Positions 53,606 to 62,470 of a DNA stretch of 64,000 nt are shown here, piece after piece. Each line of letters starts with the position of its first letter. Position 1 is the first letter of the stretch. The DNA comes from Halorhabdus tiamatea SARL4B (lineage in GTDB: Archaea; Halobacteriota; Halobacteria; Halobacteriales; Haloarculaceae): NCBI RefSeq assembly GCF_000470655.1, contig NC_021921.1:806001-870000 (forward strand), in the 5' to 3' direction. Under the pieces are notes generated by a model that saw only the letters and a program-made list of their open reading frames with translations, had not been told where the DNA came from and ran no database searches. The position numbers and the translations under genes are program-made.

Positions 53606-53655
53606 AAACGACGGTCTCAGAAGGGGAGCCAACAAGAACCTACCGGACGGGGCAT
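53460..53655. other. Gene-free, hairpin-rich stretch downstream of tRNA-Gln
   Basis: A TTTGCGAC/GTCGCAAA stem (53461-53468 and 53483-53490), a CGAGACGC/GCGTCTCG stem (53527-53534 and 53546-53553) and a GCGGT/ACCGC stem (53561-53573) follow each other, then the second copy of the tRNA 3' end. No coding signal is seen. Confidence 0.6.
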
Positions 53656-53949
53656 CTAGAACCCGTAGCGTTTGTGCGCCTCGTCGATCGGAACGATTTC
53701 CAGCACGCGGACCTCCTGGTCGTCTTCCAGGACGGTGTAGATCGCCGTGTAGGTCCGGGAGATGTGCAACCGATAGCGGTCGCGACGACCGTCGATCGGG
53801 AGTTTCTCCTTGTCTCCCGTCCCGCGCCCGGGATGCGGATTCGCCGCCAGCTTCCGGAGGTTGTCCTTGCAAATGCGGGTCGTCTTCTCGTCGGCGGCTG
53901 CCAGAAACTCACGAGCGTCGTCGCCCAGCAATACCTCGTACTCAGACAT
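53656..53949 (-). CDS. RelE/ParE-family toxin
   Basis: A 97-residue protein of the RelE fold, expected to cut mRNA on the ribosome. Typical text is the N-terminal YEVLLGDDAREFLAAADEK, the central LRKLAANPHPGRGTGDKEKL and RYRLHISRTYTAIYTVLEDD, then RVLEIVPIDEAHKRYGF. The start overlaps the antitoxin end by 8 bases, so translation is coupled. Confidence 0.9.
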   Translation of the reverse strand: MSEYEVLLGDDAREFLAAADEKTTRICKDNLRKLAANPHPGRGTGDKEKLPIDGRRDRYRLHISRTYTAIYTVLEDDQEVRVLEIVPIDEAHKRYGF

Positions 53950-54136
53950 CGTCCAGGGCCGTCAACTCGTCGCGACCGGCGTCCTCGAGGTCCCGAAAGC
54001 GTGCCTCGAGTTGCTCGCGGCGGCGTTGCTGGGCCAGTTCCTGGAGGAGTTCGTCGTACGTCTGGCCCGGCTCCTTCAAGTTGTGAAGTTCTTTCCGCGT
54101 CTCCTCGGTCACGGGGATGCGTTTGTCCGCCGACAT
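53942..54136 (-). CDS. Antitoxin partner of the RelE toxin
   Basis: A 64-residue protein: MSADKRIPVTEETRKELHNL is a probable ribbon-helix-helix DNA-binding part, and the rest (ELLQELAQQRRREQLEARFR, acidic end) wraps toxin. Start ATG 54136 is chosen since the promoter palindromes come right before it; the open frame reaches 54238. It precedes and overlaps the toxin gene. Confidence 0.85.
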   Translation of the reverse strand: MSADKRIPVTEETRKELHNLKEPGQTYDELLQELAQQRRREQLEARFRDLEDAGRDELTALDDV

Positions 54137-54140
54137 CGGT

Positions 54141-54174
54141 CTGTAAGTACGTACAGCACTGTTAGTCTTAACAG
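54141..54174 (-). promoter_or_regulatory. Twin palindromic operator of the toxin-antitoxin operon
   Basis: CTGTA-N6-TACAG at 54141-54156 and CTGTTA-N4-TAACAG at 54159-54174 share half-sites and have centres 18 bases apart. They lie 5 to 38 bases before the antitoxin ATG and cover the expected TATA and transcription start, fitting autorepression by the antitoxin or toxin-antitoxin complex. Confidence 0.65.
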
Positions 54175-54278
54175 TTTTTCCCGACACGTCGTCAGGGATA
54201 CGCTCGGAACCAGGAATGCGGACAGAAACAGCCGCCAAGGAACAATGGATCGTGTGGAATCAGTCCCCCTACTGTCGA

Positions 54279-54776
54279 TCACTCCGGCGTGACGTATTCG
54301 ACGCCCGTCGGTTCGCTTTCGCCACGCTCGATCACGATAGTGCCGGAGAGCTTGTTGAACACGCGGACGTACTCGCCGCCCATCGCGAGCCAGCCGATCA
54401 GGCAGTCGAGCGGGAGCAGAAAGGCCTTGCCGAAGGCCTGGATAGCGGCGGTGAGATAATCGATGTCCGCGCCGCGTTCGTCGGTGACGGCGATGTTCAT
54501 GAGGAGTTTCCCGGCTGATTGCCCGCCGTAGCCTTCGAGGACGGTCCAGTAGAGCCAGAAGCCGAGGCCGTTGACGCTCAGGAGTGGCAGCGTCATCGGA
54601 ACGCCGCCGACAGAGAACGAGTAGACGCCGGCAATATCGCCCAGTGTCGAGCTCACGGCACCGACGAGGATGACGTCGATCAACCACGCGAAAAAGCGGT
54701 CCTCCCAGGACGCGAGGTGGATTTTCGTCTCGTCTGTCGATCGGTCCCCGTCGTACGCGGATGTATCAGCGGCCAT
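54279..54776 (-). CDS. RDD-family membrane protein
   Basis: A 165-residue membrane protein with the RDD pattern: ASWEDRFFAWLIDVILVGAV (charged triad R, D, D), a second helix near GLGFWLYWTVLEGYGGQSAG, KLLMNIAVTDERG, and a third helix in AFLLPLDCLIGWLAMGGEY. The function of RDD proteins is poorly known; some act as ion exchangers. It follows the toxin-antitoxin region on the same strand. Confidence 0.88.
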   Translation of the reverse strand: MAADTSAYDGDRSTDETKIHLASWEDRFFAWLIDVILVGAVSSTLGDIAGVYSFSVGGVPMTLPLLSVNGLGFWLYWTVLEGYGGQSAGKLLMNIAVTDERGADIDYLTAAIQAFGKAFLLPLDCLIGWLAMGGEYVRVFNKLSGTIVIERGESEPTGVEYVTPE

Positions 54777-55011
54777 CTTACTATGTCACGTCTCAGCGGC
54801 GAGTGATAACGCATGCGACCGGCGCGATTGCTCACGTGCGGACGGCTCCACGTGAACTGATGGCGCGTCGTCGGGCCGGCCATTCAAGAGCGTCGCCCCC
54901 ATCCGGTCGGGTGATGACAGCGGTGGCCGACGAGCGGGACGTACCGACCAGAAGAGAGGGTCCCGTCCGGCGAAAGGGCGGCTCGAACGTGGCCGAGACA
55001 CGCGAGAAGCG

Positions 55012-56190
55012 ATGACCGAGCGGCGACGTCTCGCGGTCGTCGTCTGGGCGGTACTTGTCTCGCAGGTGTTCCTGTATCCAGGGCTGGAAGGCCTCGTCGG
55101 TGCCCTGGGCGGCGGGAATTCTATCCTGGCACGGACGTGGTTTCTGGTCGCCGAGTTCGGCGCGTTCGTCACCGTCGCGGTCGTGTGGGGCCTGGCGAGC
55201 GACGCGCTCGGCCGGCGGACGCCGCTGGTCGTCGCCGGTGCCCTCGGCGGCGCGGCGAGTTATCTGGGGGTCGCGTTCGCCCCACGGCTCGGCGTGGGCT
55301 TCGACGGTGTGCTGGCGCTGCGGGTCCTCGGCGGCGCGTTCACCATCGGGGCGTTCTCGCTGTCGATCACGAAATTGATGGATCTGTCAGGCGGTCACGG
55401 CCGGAACATGGGTGCTGCCGGTGCCGCGATCGGGTTCGGTGCGGCACTCGGATCGACGACTGGCGGCTTGCTGTCCACGATCGATCCGCTCGCCCCGCTG
55501 TACGCGGGGGCGGTCGTCCTCGGCGAGGCGGCGCTGCTCGCGGCGACGGTCCCGGACCGGACGCCCGAGGGCGGCATCGAACTCGCGCCGCTTCTCGATC
55601 GACTGCGCGGCCGGCCGGCGCTGTTGGTGCCCTACGCGTTCGGGTTCATCGATCGCCTGACGGCTGGCTTCTTCGCACTCACTGGCGTCGCGTATTTCAC
55701 TGACGCGTTCGATGTCGGACCGGCAGTCGCAGGCGTGACACTGGCGTTGTTTTTCCTGCCGTTCGCGGCCCTGCAGTACCACATGGGACAGTTCTCGGAT
55801 CGAGTCGGTCGGTTTGTCCCGGTGGTCGTCGGGTCGCTTCTTTACGGCGTCACGATCATCGCTGTCGGCCTCGCGCCGGTGTTCGTCCTCGCGGCGGCGC
55901 TGATGGTCGTCGTCGGCGTCTGTGGCGCGGCGGTCGCGCCGGCGACGATGGCCCTGGTCACCGATCTGGTTCCCGCGAGCGAGCGCGGCGCGGCCATGGG
56001 CGGGTTCAACGTCTTCGGCAGCCTCGGCATGCTCTCGGGCTTTCTCGTCGGCGGCGTCGTCACCGATCGCTATGGGTTCCTTGCGGCATTTCTGACCGCC
56101 GGCGGACTCGAGATCGCGATCGCACTGGTGGCGTCAAGAAGCGTCTATCGGATGGCTGACGGACAGCTGTGGGCCACAGAAGAAGGTTGA
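55012..56190 (+). CDS. Major facilitator superfamily transporter
   Basis: A 392-residue, twelve-helix membrane transporter. The signature loop between helices 2 and 3 is GLASDALGRRTPLVVAGALGG, and the equivalent second-half loop is FSDRVGRFVPVVVGSL. Helix-breaking Gly-rich segments (GAAGAAIGFGAALGSTTGGL) suit drug or sugar exporters of the group. Substrate unknown. The 235 bases before it have no gene. Confidence 0.9.
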   Translation: MTERRRLAVVVWAVLVSQVFLYPGLEGLVGALGGGNSILARTWFLVAEFGAFVTVAVVWGLASDALGRRTPLVVAGALGGAASYLGVAFAPRLGVGFDGVLALRVLGGAFTIGAFSLSITKLMDLSGGHGRNMGAAGAAIGFGAALGSTTGGLLSTIDPLAPLYAGAVVLGEAALLAATVPDRTPEGGIELAPLLDRLRGRPALLVPYAFGFIDRLTAGFFALTGVAYFTDAFDVGPAVAGVTLALFFLPFAALQYHMGQFSDRVGRFVPVVVGSLLYGVTIIAVGLAPVFVLAAALMVVVGVCGAAVAPATMALVTDLVPASERGAAMGGFNVFGSLGMLSGFLVGGVVTDRYGFLAAFLTAGGLEIAIALVASRSVYRMADGQLWATEEG

Positions 56191-56212
56191 GTCGGGCGGC
56201 CAGACAGCCCTG

Positions 56213-59200
56213 TCAGCGCAGTTCGACGACTATCCGATCGGCTTCCCCGTCGCGAATCCGTCGGCTGTACGGCTCGCCGATCGTCGCGCCGTCGACCTCG
56301 ACGGTCTCGCCGTCGCCGGACGCCGTCCGGCTGTCCGAGGGACTGTGTCCCTCGCCGTCGGCAAATTCGACGGTCACGCTCGCCGGAGAGACGCCGTCTC
56401 CGAACGTGTTTTCGTTCGCAGGGTTGCGGTACTCGACGGTGGTCTCACCCAGGAACGTGCCCGTGAGCCGCCCGTCGTCGAACAGCCAGGCGGGGAGCTT
56501 GGGGTCGAGCGTCAGCGTGAGTTCGCCGTCCTCGAGGGCGAAGGGGTGCTCGCCGAACAGCATGTGATGGAGCATGCTGAGGAACTCGACCGTCGAGCCG
56601 GTCAGCCGGGCGACGAACCCGCGGCCGTGCATCGACTCGTCGGGGTGATCGCTGGAGACGAGGAACGAGGAGTTCTCGAGCGGACTCCGGCCGTACTGCT
56701 CGGGGTCCTGGAACGGGATCGCCGCCGCACGGAAGTCCGCGAAGAACTCCTCGTAGAGGCCGGCCCGCAGCAGCGCCTTGAGGTACTTGTACTCCATGTG
56801 GAGCCAGATGGACTCGTTCTCGAGCCAGCCGGGCGTGAACGTCCGCGCGCGGCCGATCTCGAACGGTTGGCCGGAGAGGTCGGCGTTGACCTTGTACATC
56901 CCCAATTGCTCGTCGTAGAGCCCGCTGTCTCTGACTTGCTCGTAGATGGCCGCGGCGTTGTCGGCCTCGGCACCGCTTTTGAGTGCCCGGACCGGGCCTT
57001 CGAGGAACAGCGGGAGGGCCTCGGGTTCGAAGGATTCAACCTCGACGAAGGGGCCGGGATGATCGAGGTCCTCCGGGACGTCGCCGACCTCGCGTTCGGT
57101 GTAGTCCGCGACGTGGAACCGGAAGTAGGTCGGGACCTCGCCGTCGTTGCGTTCCTTGGCGCGATCGATGCCCTCCCCGACCTTCTGCTCGAAGGCCGCG
57201 AGTGCGTCGTCGAGTTCGCCGAGAGAGACGTCGACGGTCTCGCCGTCGAAGCCCCAGTGGACGCGGTCGCGGTACGTCTCGCGGGCGGTCGCGACGCGGT
57301 CCCAGTAGGTGTGATCGCGCTCGACGCGGTCGGTCTCGCGGTACCACGAAAGCGCCTCGCGGACCGCCTCCAGCAGATCGTATATCTCGACGGGGAGCGT
57401 GAGACTGTCGACGTCTTCCGGGGCGGTCTCGATGGCGTCCCGGACCATCGCGAGCAGCCGGGAGAGTTCATAGGTCTCGGGCATCGACGACCCGAAGATC
57501 GCCGGGAGCCCGGCCATGGCGTCGTCCCAGCCGGGATTGCCGGCCTCCATCTCGATCCCCATCCCCTTCGGGTCCATCGTCGCGAACTTCACCAGCCCGA
57601 GGGTGGTCAGCTTCCCGAGGAGGGTCGTCTCGAAGACCTCGCCGTGCCCGTCGTCGGTGCGGACCGCGAAGGGTCGGGCGTCACGGGACTCGATAAGTTC
57701 GCGCTTCTCGTCGTCGAATGCGAGCGGGTTGGCCTGCCGGACCGCGCCGTCGATCTCGACGTACTTCAGCGTCCGTGGGCGGACCTTGACGTGGGTGTCC
57801 TGGAAGGTGTACGCCTCGCGGCCGAAGAAGAGGTCGGCTTTGCGGTCAGGGTAGATGTCGAGGTACTTCTCGATCGAATCGAGGTTGTACGTCCAGTGGT
57901 CGACCCAGTAGCCGTCCCCGAAGGCGGTTTCGAAGTGCCGGGTCGCCTGCTCGAGAGCGACCGAGAGGAACTCGTCGGGATCGACCGTCAGCCCGCCGTC
58001 CTCGACGATCGCGGCGGTGAGGAGTCCACCAGGGGTGAACGCGTCCTTGAGCGTCTCTTCGACGGCGTCCGGACCCTCGACCAGCTCGAGGATCGCATCG
58101 CGATCGTCGGGTTCGACGAAGAAGCGATTACCTTCCAGCACCAGCGGGTTGTAGCCGTCGGCCTGGAGGAGGTTCATGTAGGAGACGACGTTGAAGTCCT
58201 CGACGCCGGGCTCCAGCCAGACGTCCTCCCGGCGGTTCTGGAGGACGTCCCGGAAGTTGCCGTTGCCCTGGGAGTAGAACTCGGGGGCGACGTAGAAGTC
58301 GTTGTAGTCGCGTTCGAGATCGCCGTGTTTGCGCGAGTAGACGTGCTGGACGACGTCGTCCTCGCCGAGCAGGACCGGCCACCCGCCACGGAGGACGTTG
58401 TCGAAGAACGTCTGGCGGGTGTAGGCGTCGAAGGTGTCGTCGGCTGTCTCGACGGCGACGTGGTCGGTCAGATCGCGGGCGAGTTCGTTCGCGCGCTCGC
58501 GCTGCTCGGCGACGAAGTCGGCGTCGAGCCGATCGGCGTGCTCGAGTGCGCCCTCGTGGTCGGCGGCGTGGCCGACGAGCGCGTCGAGCGAGAGCGTCTC
58601 GCCCGGTTCGAGCGTCGTCTCGGTGCCGAAAAAGCCACACGGCGTCCGACCGACCGTGATCTGGTCGGCGTCAGAGAGCGCGTCGAGGCCGCCTTCGAGG
58701 AACGGGCCGGGGCGCTCCAGCGTGGTGTCCTGCCCGAAGACGACGTCCGGATCGACGAAGGGGTCGAGGCGTTCGCCGTCGCTGACGGCCGTGTAGAAGT
58801 GCCCGCCCTCGACTGCTTCGAGCGTCGCGTCCTCGCCCATCGTCGGGTTGGCCTGATAGAAGGGGACGCCCGACTCGAGGTGGGAGACAGCCATCCAGGC
58901 TTCGGCAGTCCGGGAGACGTTCTTGAGTTCGGCGTCCTCGACGCCGGCGGGGACGACGACGGGGAGGCCATCGAGCACCGAGAGGTCGATCGTCTCTTCG
59001 CCGACGTTTTCGATCGTGACCTCCCGGATGAGTCCGGCGAACGGCTCTTCGGTCACGGTGAAATACCGGACGGTCGTTTCCAGGCCGTACGCGTCGTGAG
59101 TCTCGACGATCTCGAGTTCGTTCGCGCCGACGTGCATGTCGCGGTCGCCATCGGAGTCAGGTGCGAAGGGTTCGTAGAACGTCCCGTCGACGTCGAGGAA

Positions 59201-59443
59201 CGTCCGGAATCCGACGTCGTGGGTCTGTCGGTAGGCCTTGTTCGCCGGCAGGAACTCGGTGATCGCGCCGTCCTTGTCCCCGACGCCCATGCTGGTGATG
59301 GCCTGCCCGCGATTGACGTACAGGACCCACAGCGGGATGCCCATCTCGCCGGCGATGCCGGGCAGGAAACTCGCAAACGGGTCGCGGTCGGCGTAGTCGG
59401 TGATGACGAAACGGTCGCGGTCGTCGAACGAGTGTCGGTCCAT
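56213..59443 (-). CDS. GH94/GH161-like glycoside phosphorylase, long form
   Basis: A 1076-residue protein of the cellobiose-phosphorylase superfamily, expected to split an oligosaccharide with phosphate to a sugar-1-phosphate. It starts MDRHSFDDRDRFVITDYADR with no signal peptide, so it is cytoplasmic. The middle has HGDLERDYNDFYVAPEFYSQ and NGNFRDVLQNRREDVWLEPG, the barrel has YWVDHWTYNLDSIEKYLDIY. GNPGWDDAMAGLP places the probable catalytic Asp at 640 or 641, unlike the DWND of classical GH94. The length and this motif recall GH161 (beta-1,3-glucan phosphorylases), from memory only. Next gene upstream is a second phosphorylase 33 bases away. Confidence 0.82.
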   Translation of the reverse strand: MDRHSFDDRDRFVITDYADRDPFASFLPGIAGEMGIPLWVLYVNRGQAITSMGVGDKDGAITEFLPANKAYRQTHDVGFRTFLDVDGTFYEPFAPDSDGDRDMHVGANELEIVETHDAYGLETTVRYFTVTEEPFAGLIREVTIENVGEETIDLSVLDGLPVVVPAGVEDAELKNVSRTAEAWMAVSHLESGVPFYQANPTMGEDATLEAVEGGHFYTAVSDGERLDPFVDPDVVFGQDTTLERPGPFLEGGLDALSDADQITVGRTPCGFFGTETTLEPGETLSLDALVGHAADHEGALEHADRLDADFVAEQRERANELARDLTDHVAVETADDTFDAYTRQTFFDNVLRGGWPVLLGEDDVVQHVYSRKHGDLERDYNDFYVAPEFYSQGNGNFRDVLQNRREDVWLEPGVEDFNVVSYMNLLQADGYNPLVLEGNRFFVEPDDRDAILELVEGPDAVEETLKDAFTPGGLLTAAIVEDGGLTVDPDEFLSVALEQATRHFETAFGDGYWVDHWTYNLDSIEKYLDIYPDRKADLFFGREAYTFQDTHVKVRPRTLKYVEIDGAVRQANPLAFDDEKRELIESRDARPFAVRTDDGHGEVFETTLLGKLTTLGLVKFATMDPKGMGIEMEAGNPGWDDAMAGLPAIFGSSMPETYELSRLLAMVRDAIETAPEDVDSLTLPVEIYDLLEAVREALSWYRETDRVERDHTYWDRVATARETYRDRVHWGFDGETVDVSLGELDDALAAFEQKVGEGIDRAKERNDGEVPTYFRFHVADYTEREVGDVPEDLDHPGPFVEVESFEPEALPLFLEGPVRALKSGAEADNAAAIYEQVRDSGLYDEQLGMYKVNADLSGQPFEIGRARTFTPGWLENESIWLHMEYKYLKALLRAGLYEEFFADFRAAAIPFQDPEQYGRSPLENSSFLVSSDHPDESMHGRGFVARLTGSTVEFLSMLHHMLFGEHPFALEDGELTLTLDPKLPAWLFDDGRLTGTFLGETTVEYRNPANENTFGDGVSPASVTVEFADGEGHSPSDSRTASGDGETVEVDGATIGEPYSRRIRDGEADRIVVELR

Positions 59444-59476
59444 GATTGTGTGTAGGTGGTGTCTGACCGTCGGTCC

Positions 59477-62227
59477 TTATTCGAGCGTGACGTCGACGTC
59501 GTGGACGGCCTCGCTGTCCAGGCCAGTCACGACCTCGCGGTCGATCACGACGCCGTCGTCGGTGCGTTCGAAGTCGACGCTGTCTCCGTTCAGCGAGACG
59601 GCAGTGATCTCGTAGTCGCCGACGTCGGCGTTCTCGGGGTTGTGGTAGGTCACGTCGAGTCGGCGGTCGGCGAACTGGCAGGTCACGGCCGCCTCGCCGT
59701 CGTCGAACTGCTCGGCCAGGAGTTTCGGTTCGAGGCGCAGGTCGCCGAGTCGGCCCTTCACGCCGAAGACCTCCGTGACGGTCGTCAACAGCAGCCAGCT
59801 CCCCGAGCCAGTCAGGAACGTGTACATCCCGCGGCCGCGCTCGCTGAAGTACTCCGGGATGCCCGGGTAGATCCGGCTGACTTCGAAGTCCTTGCTCTGC
59901 TCGTAGATGCCCGAGAGGACTCTGTGGCCGGCCTCGACCTTCCCGCGGCGGTAGAGGGCGTTAGCGTACATGACGGCCATGTGGCTGAACATCGCGCCGT
60001 TCTCCTTGTGCCCGAACGCGAAGCCGAAGCCACGCCCGAGGTCGGTCTTGAGCTCGTCGAAGTCGGTGTTCAGGCGGTAGCCCCGCATCTTCGGCTCGTA
60101 GAGGTACTCGTCTGCGGCCTCGACGATGGCGTCGGCCTGGTCGTCGGTCGCAACCCCGCCCATCAGGGTGAAGACCTGGCCGGTCAGGGTCATCCGGACG
60201 CCGTTGTCGTGGTCGCCCTCGACGCGCCGGCCGCTGTCGTCGTAGTAGCCGTTGAACCACTGGTGGCCGTCTTCGTCCTCGATGAACTCCTGGTCGCGCA
60301 ACTGCTCGTAGAGCCACTCGGCCTTTTGCTCCAGGTCGGCAGCCAACTCCTCGATCGCGACGGTGGCTTTCTCGCCGGAGACCGTCCGCTCCCAGGTGTC
60401 GAGATAGTCGTCGAGTCGCGCCTGCTTTGCCTCGGGATCGTCGTAATCGACCGGCTCGGAGAGCGTATCGAGCAACGTCTGCAGCTCCCGGGCGATCTCG
60501 ATCTCCTCGACGTCGAGTTCGGCCCGAAGCGCGTCGAGGACGTCGCTCATGTCGCGGAGGTTCCAGGCGTACAGCGCGGTGAACGCGACGCTCTCGCCGC
60601 GTTCGGGGGCCATGTCCATGGCGTCGTTCCAGTCGGCGTCCTCAAGGCGCATCACGTTGTGCTCGCCGACGTTGAAGAACTGCGTGAGGTGCTGGACGAG
60701 GAGGTGCTCCAAAACGGTGCCCTCATAGATCTCGCCGTCGTCGGTGTAGAGTTCGGTGCCGTCCTCGGGCGACCACGCCTCGTCCTGTTCGCTGGCCCGA
60801 TCGACGTGGAGGTCTTTGTAGTATTGCTGGTCGCGCAGCAGGAACTGTAGGTCGCCGCTGAGATCCAGGTAGAAGCGGGTCGTCAGCCACGGCCAGGCAC
60901 CGTGGTCCATCCAGACGCGAGGGATGTTGTTCCGGTCGGCTGTGAACTCGCCCGGTTCGTCGCCGATGATCGTGGCGTTCGACCCGTCGAAGCGGACGCC
61001 CGCGAAGTTGTTGTACAGCAGGTCGGTGACGTTGTCAGGTTCAGTCAGCAACAGCGAGAGGATGTCCTGCCAGAGGTCACGCCAGCCACGGCCGCCGCGC
61101 CCGTAGTCGTGATAGGGCAGGAAGGAGTTGCCGAAGAGGCGACGGAAGACGGGCTGGAGGGTGACCCATCGCATCCACTGATCGAAGGTGTCGTCGCCGG
61201 TGTCGAACTCGACGGCACTCGATTTCTCGCGCCAGTGATCCTGACAGGCAGCGAGTTCCTCGGCGACGGCCTCGCTGGAGCCATAGCGCTCGACCAGAGT
61301 TGCGGGGTCGGGATCGTCCGTCCAGATGGTCTGGATGACGACGTACTCGGCGGTCTCGCCGGGTTCGAGTGCCGTCGTCTCGAAGCGGAGGCCGCCGAGG
61401 CTCTCGTAGCCGTCGACCTCGGTGCCGGCTGAGACGCCCGCGAGATCCTCGACGACGGCCTCGGGCCACTCGAGGTTGCCCCCCTCGCCGATGAAGTCCT
61501 CGACGACGGGGTAGAAGCTCTCGGGGGCCGTCCCGTCGGCTTCCGTGCCGAGGACGCCGTAGGTCGTCTCGTTTCGCGTGTGACCCCGCTCGTCGAACGA
61601 AAGGGTCGGGCGCACGAGGACGCCGTACTCCTCGGTCCAGGTCTCCTGAAGCAGCGACGTGACGTGACGGTGGTCCCGGATGTTGTCGGCGGAGCGACCG
61701 TAGATGGGGACGGCCGCCGTCGGCGTGATCGTCTTCGTCTTCTCGCCGGTGTTCGTGACGGCCACGCGCATCAGTTCGACCATGTCGTCCCGTACCGGTG
61801 CGAAGTTAGTGATCTCGGCGCGCAATCCGCGCTCGTCGTTCTCGCGGGTAATCTCGTGATACAGCAGGCCGCCCTCCATCGAGACGGACTCCGCGCCGCC
61901 GGGGCGTTCTTCGGGAATCTGTGTGGCGCTGTTGCCGGCGGCCGACCACGGCCCCACGCCGTGTTCGCACACCCAGAAGTTCCGGGCGGTGCGCTTGTTG
62001 TGGAGGTTCTCGACGGCGGTCGGCGGCGTCAGGAACTCGTGTTGGCTCGCGTTGATGTCACCGTGAAGTTTCGGCGTGATCGCCGACATGATCCCGGCCT
62101 CGTTGACCAGCGGGAAATACAGGTAACTCGACCGCTGGGGGTCAGCCAGTCGAAACGTCCCCACGTCGTCGACGAACGCCCAGGGATCGACGTTCGTATC
62201 GATATCGTGTAAGTGTCGCTTCGCCAT
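59477..62227 (-). CDS. GH94-family glycoside phosphorylase
   Basis: A 916-residue cytoplasmic phosphorylase, probably of cellobiose or related disaccharides. The start MAKRHLHDIDTNVDPWAFVD is used; an upstream open extension crosses the promoter. GH94 marks are YDYGRGGRGWRDLWQD-like text (HDYGRGGRGWRDLWQD), GEFTADRNNIPRVWMDHGAW, DADWNDAMDMAP with the catalytic Asp at about 532 and KENGAMFSHMAVMYANALYR. It forms an operon with the long phosphorylase downstream and is divergent from a GH3 beta-glucosidase, together a cytoplasmic beta-glucan or cellodextrin pathway. Confidence 0.92.
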   Translation of the reverse strand: MAKRHLHDIDTNVDPWAFVDDVGTFRLADPQRSSYLYFPLVNEAGIMSAITPKLHGDINASQHEFLTPPTAVENLHNKRTARNFWVCEHGVGPWSAAGNSATQIPEERPGGAESVSMEGGLLYHEITRENDERGLRAEITNFAPVRDDMVELMRVAVTNTGEKTKTITPTAAVPIYGRSADNIRDHRHVTSLLQETWTEEYGVLVRPTLSFDERGHTRNETTYGVLGTEADGTAPESFYPVVEDFIGEGGNLEWPEAVVEDLAGVSAGTEVDGYESLGGLRFETTALEPGETAEYVVIQTIWTDDPDPATLVERYGSSEAVAEELAACQDHWREKSSAVEFDTGDDTFDQWMRWVTLQPVFRRLFGNSFLPYHDYGRGGRGWRDLWQDILSLLLTEPDNVTDLLYNNFAGVRFDGSNATIIGDEPGEFTADRNNIPRVWMDHGAWPWLTTRFYLDLSGDLQFLLRDQQYYKDLHVDRASEQDEAWSPEDGTELYTDDGEIYEGTVLEHLLVQHLTQFFNVGEHNVMRLEDADWNDAMDMAPERGESVAFTALYAWNLRDMSDVLDALRAELDVEEIEIARELQTLLDTLSEPVDYDDPEAKQARLDDYLDTWERTVSGEKATVAIEELAADLEQKAEWLYEQLRDQEFIEDEDGHQWFNGYYDDSGRRVEGDHDNGVRMTLTGQVFTLMGGVATDDQADAIVEAADEYLYEPKMRGYRLNTDFDELKTDLGRGFGFAFGHKENGAMFSHMAVMYANALYRRGKVEAGHRVLSGIYEQSKDFEVSRIYPGIPEYFSERGRGMYTFLTGSGSWLLLTTVTEVFGVKGRLGDLRLEPKLLAEQFDDGEAAVTCQFADRRLDVTYHNPENADVGDYEITAVSLNGDSVDFERTDDGVVIDREVVTGLDSEAVHDVDVTLE

Positions 62228-62470
62228 ACATCGAATGACGGAAACGGGACTTGAATAACTTTCTAACGCGTTTCCCCGGGACGCCAAATATTTGATACGA
62301 GACGTGTCGTCCCCAACTTAACGGATTTCGTATGTATAGACGAACCGACGTTTTTTCGCATAGCCGGGGGTTTGAGCGGCTGATCGGGCCAGCATCCGGC
62401 ATCGTGGCTGCTTTTGGGATGAAATTATTCTGCAAAGATTAAATGGGCACGGGGTGTAGCGGTGGGTATC
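62228..62470. promoter_or_regulatory. Divergent promoter of the phosphorylase operon and the GH3 gene
   Basis: A minus-strand TATA-like AAAGTTATT (complement at 62253-62261) is about 26 bases before the phosphorylase start. A second candidate AAATATTT lies at 62286-62293. On the plus side AT-rich text at 62419-62443 precedes GH3. Between them ACGAGACGTGTCGT (62297-62310) is a palindrome with one mismatched pair, a possible shared operator. Confidence 0.45.

Noticed and set aside
53586-53620. A second tRNA gene after tRNA-Gln
   Set aside because: Only the T arm and part of the 3' acceptor side are copied; there is no 5' acceptor, D arm or anticodon arm.
54777-55011. Small Arg-rich gene before the MFS transporter
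   Set aside because: The frames are low-complexity, lack coding base bias and have no SD or TATA at the right place; I see nothing firm in this stretch.
56345-59455. A 1036-residue open frame opposite the long phosphorylase gene
   Set aside because: It mirrors the sense gene codon for codon, has Val/Glu/Asp-rich shadow composition and no domain; a typical antisense artefact of GC-rich DNA. The same holds for the frames at 59456-60850, 9920-12184, 37304-39010 and 1499-2731.
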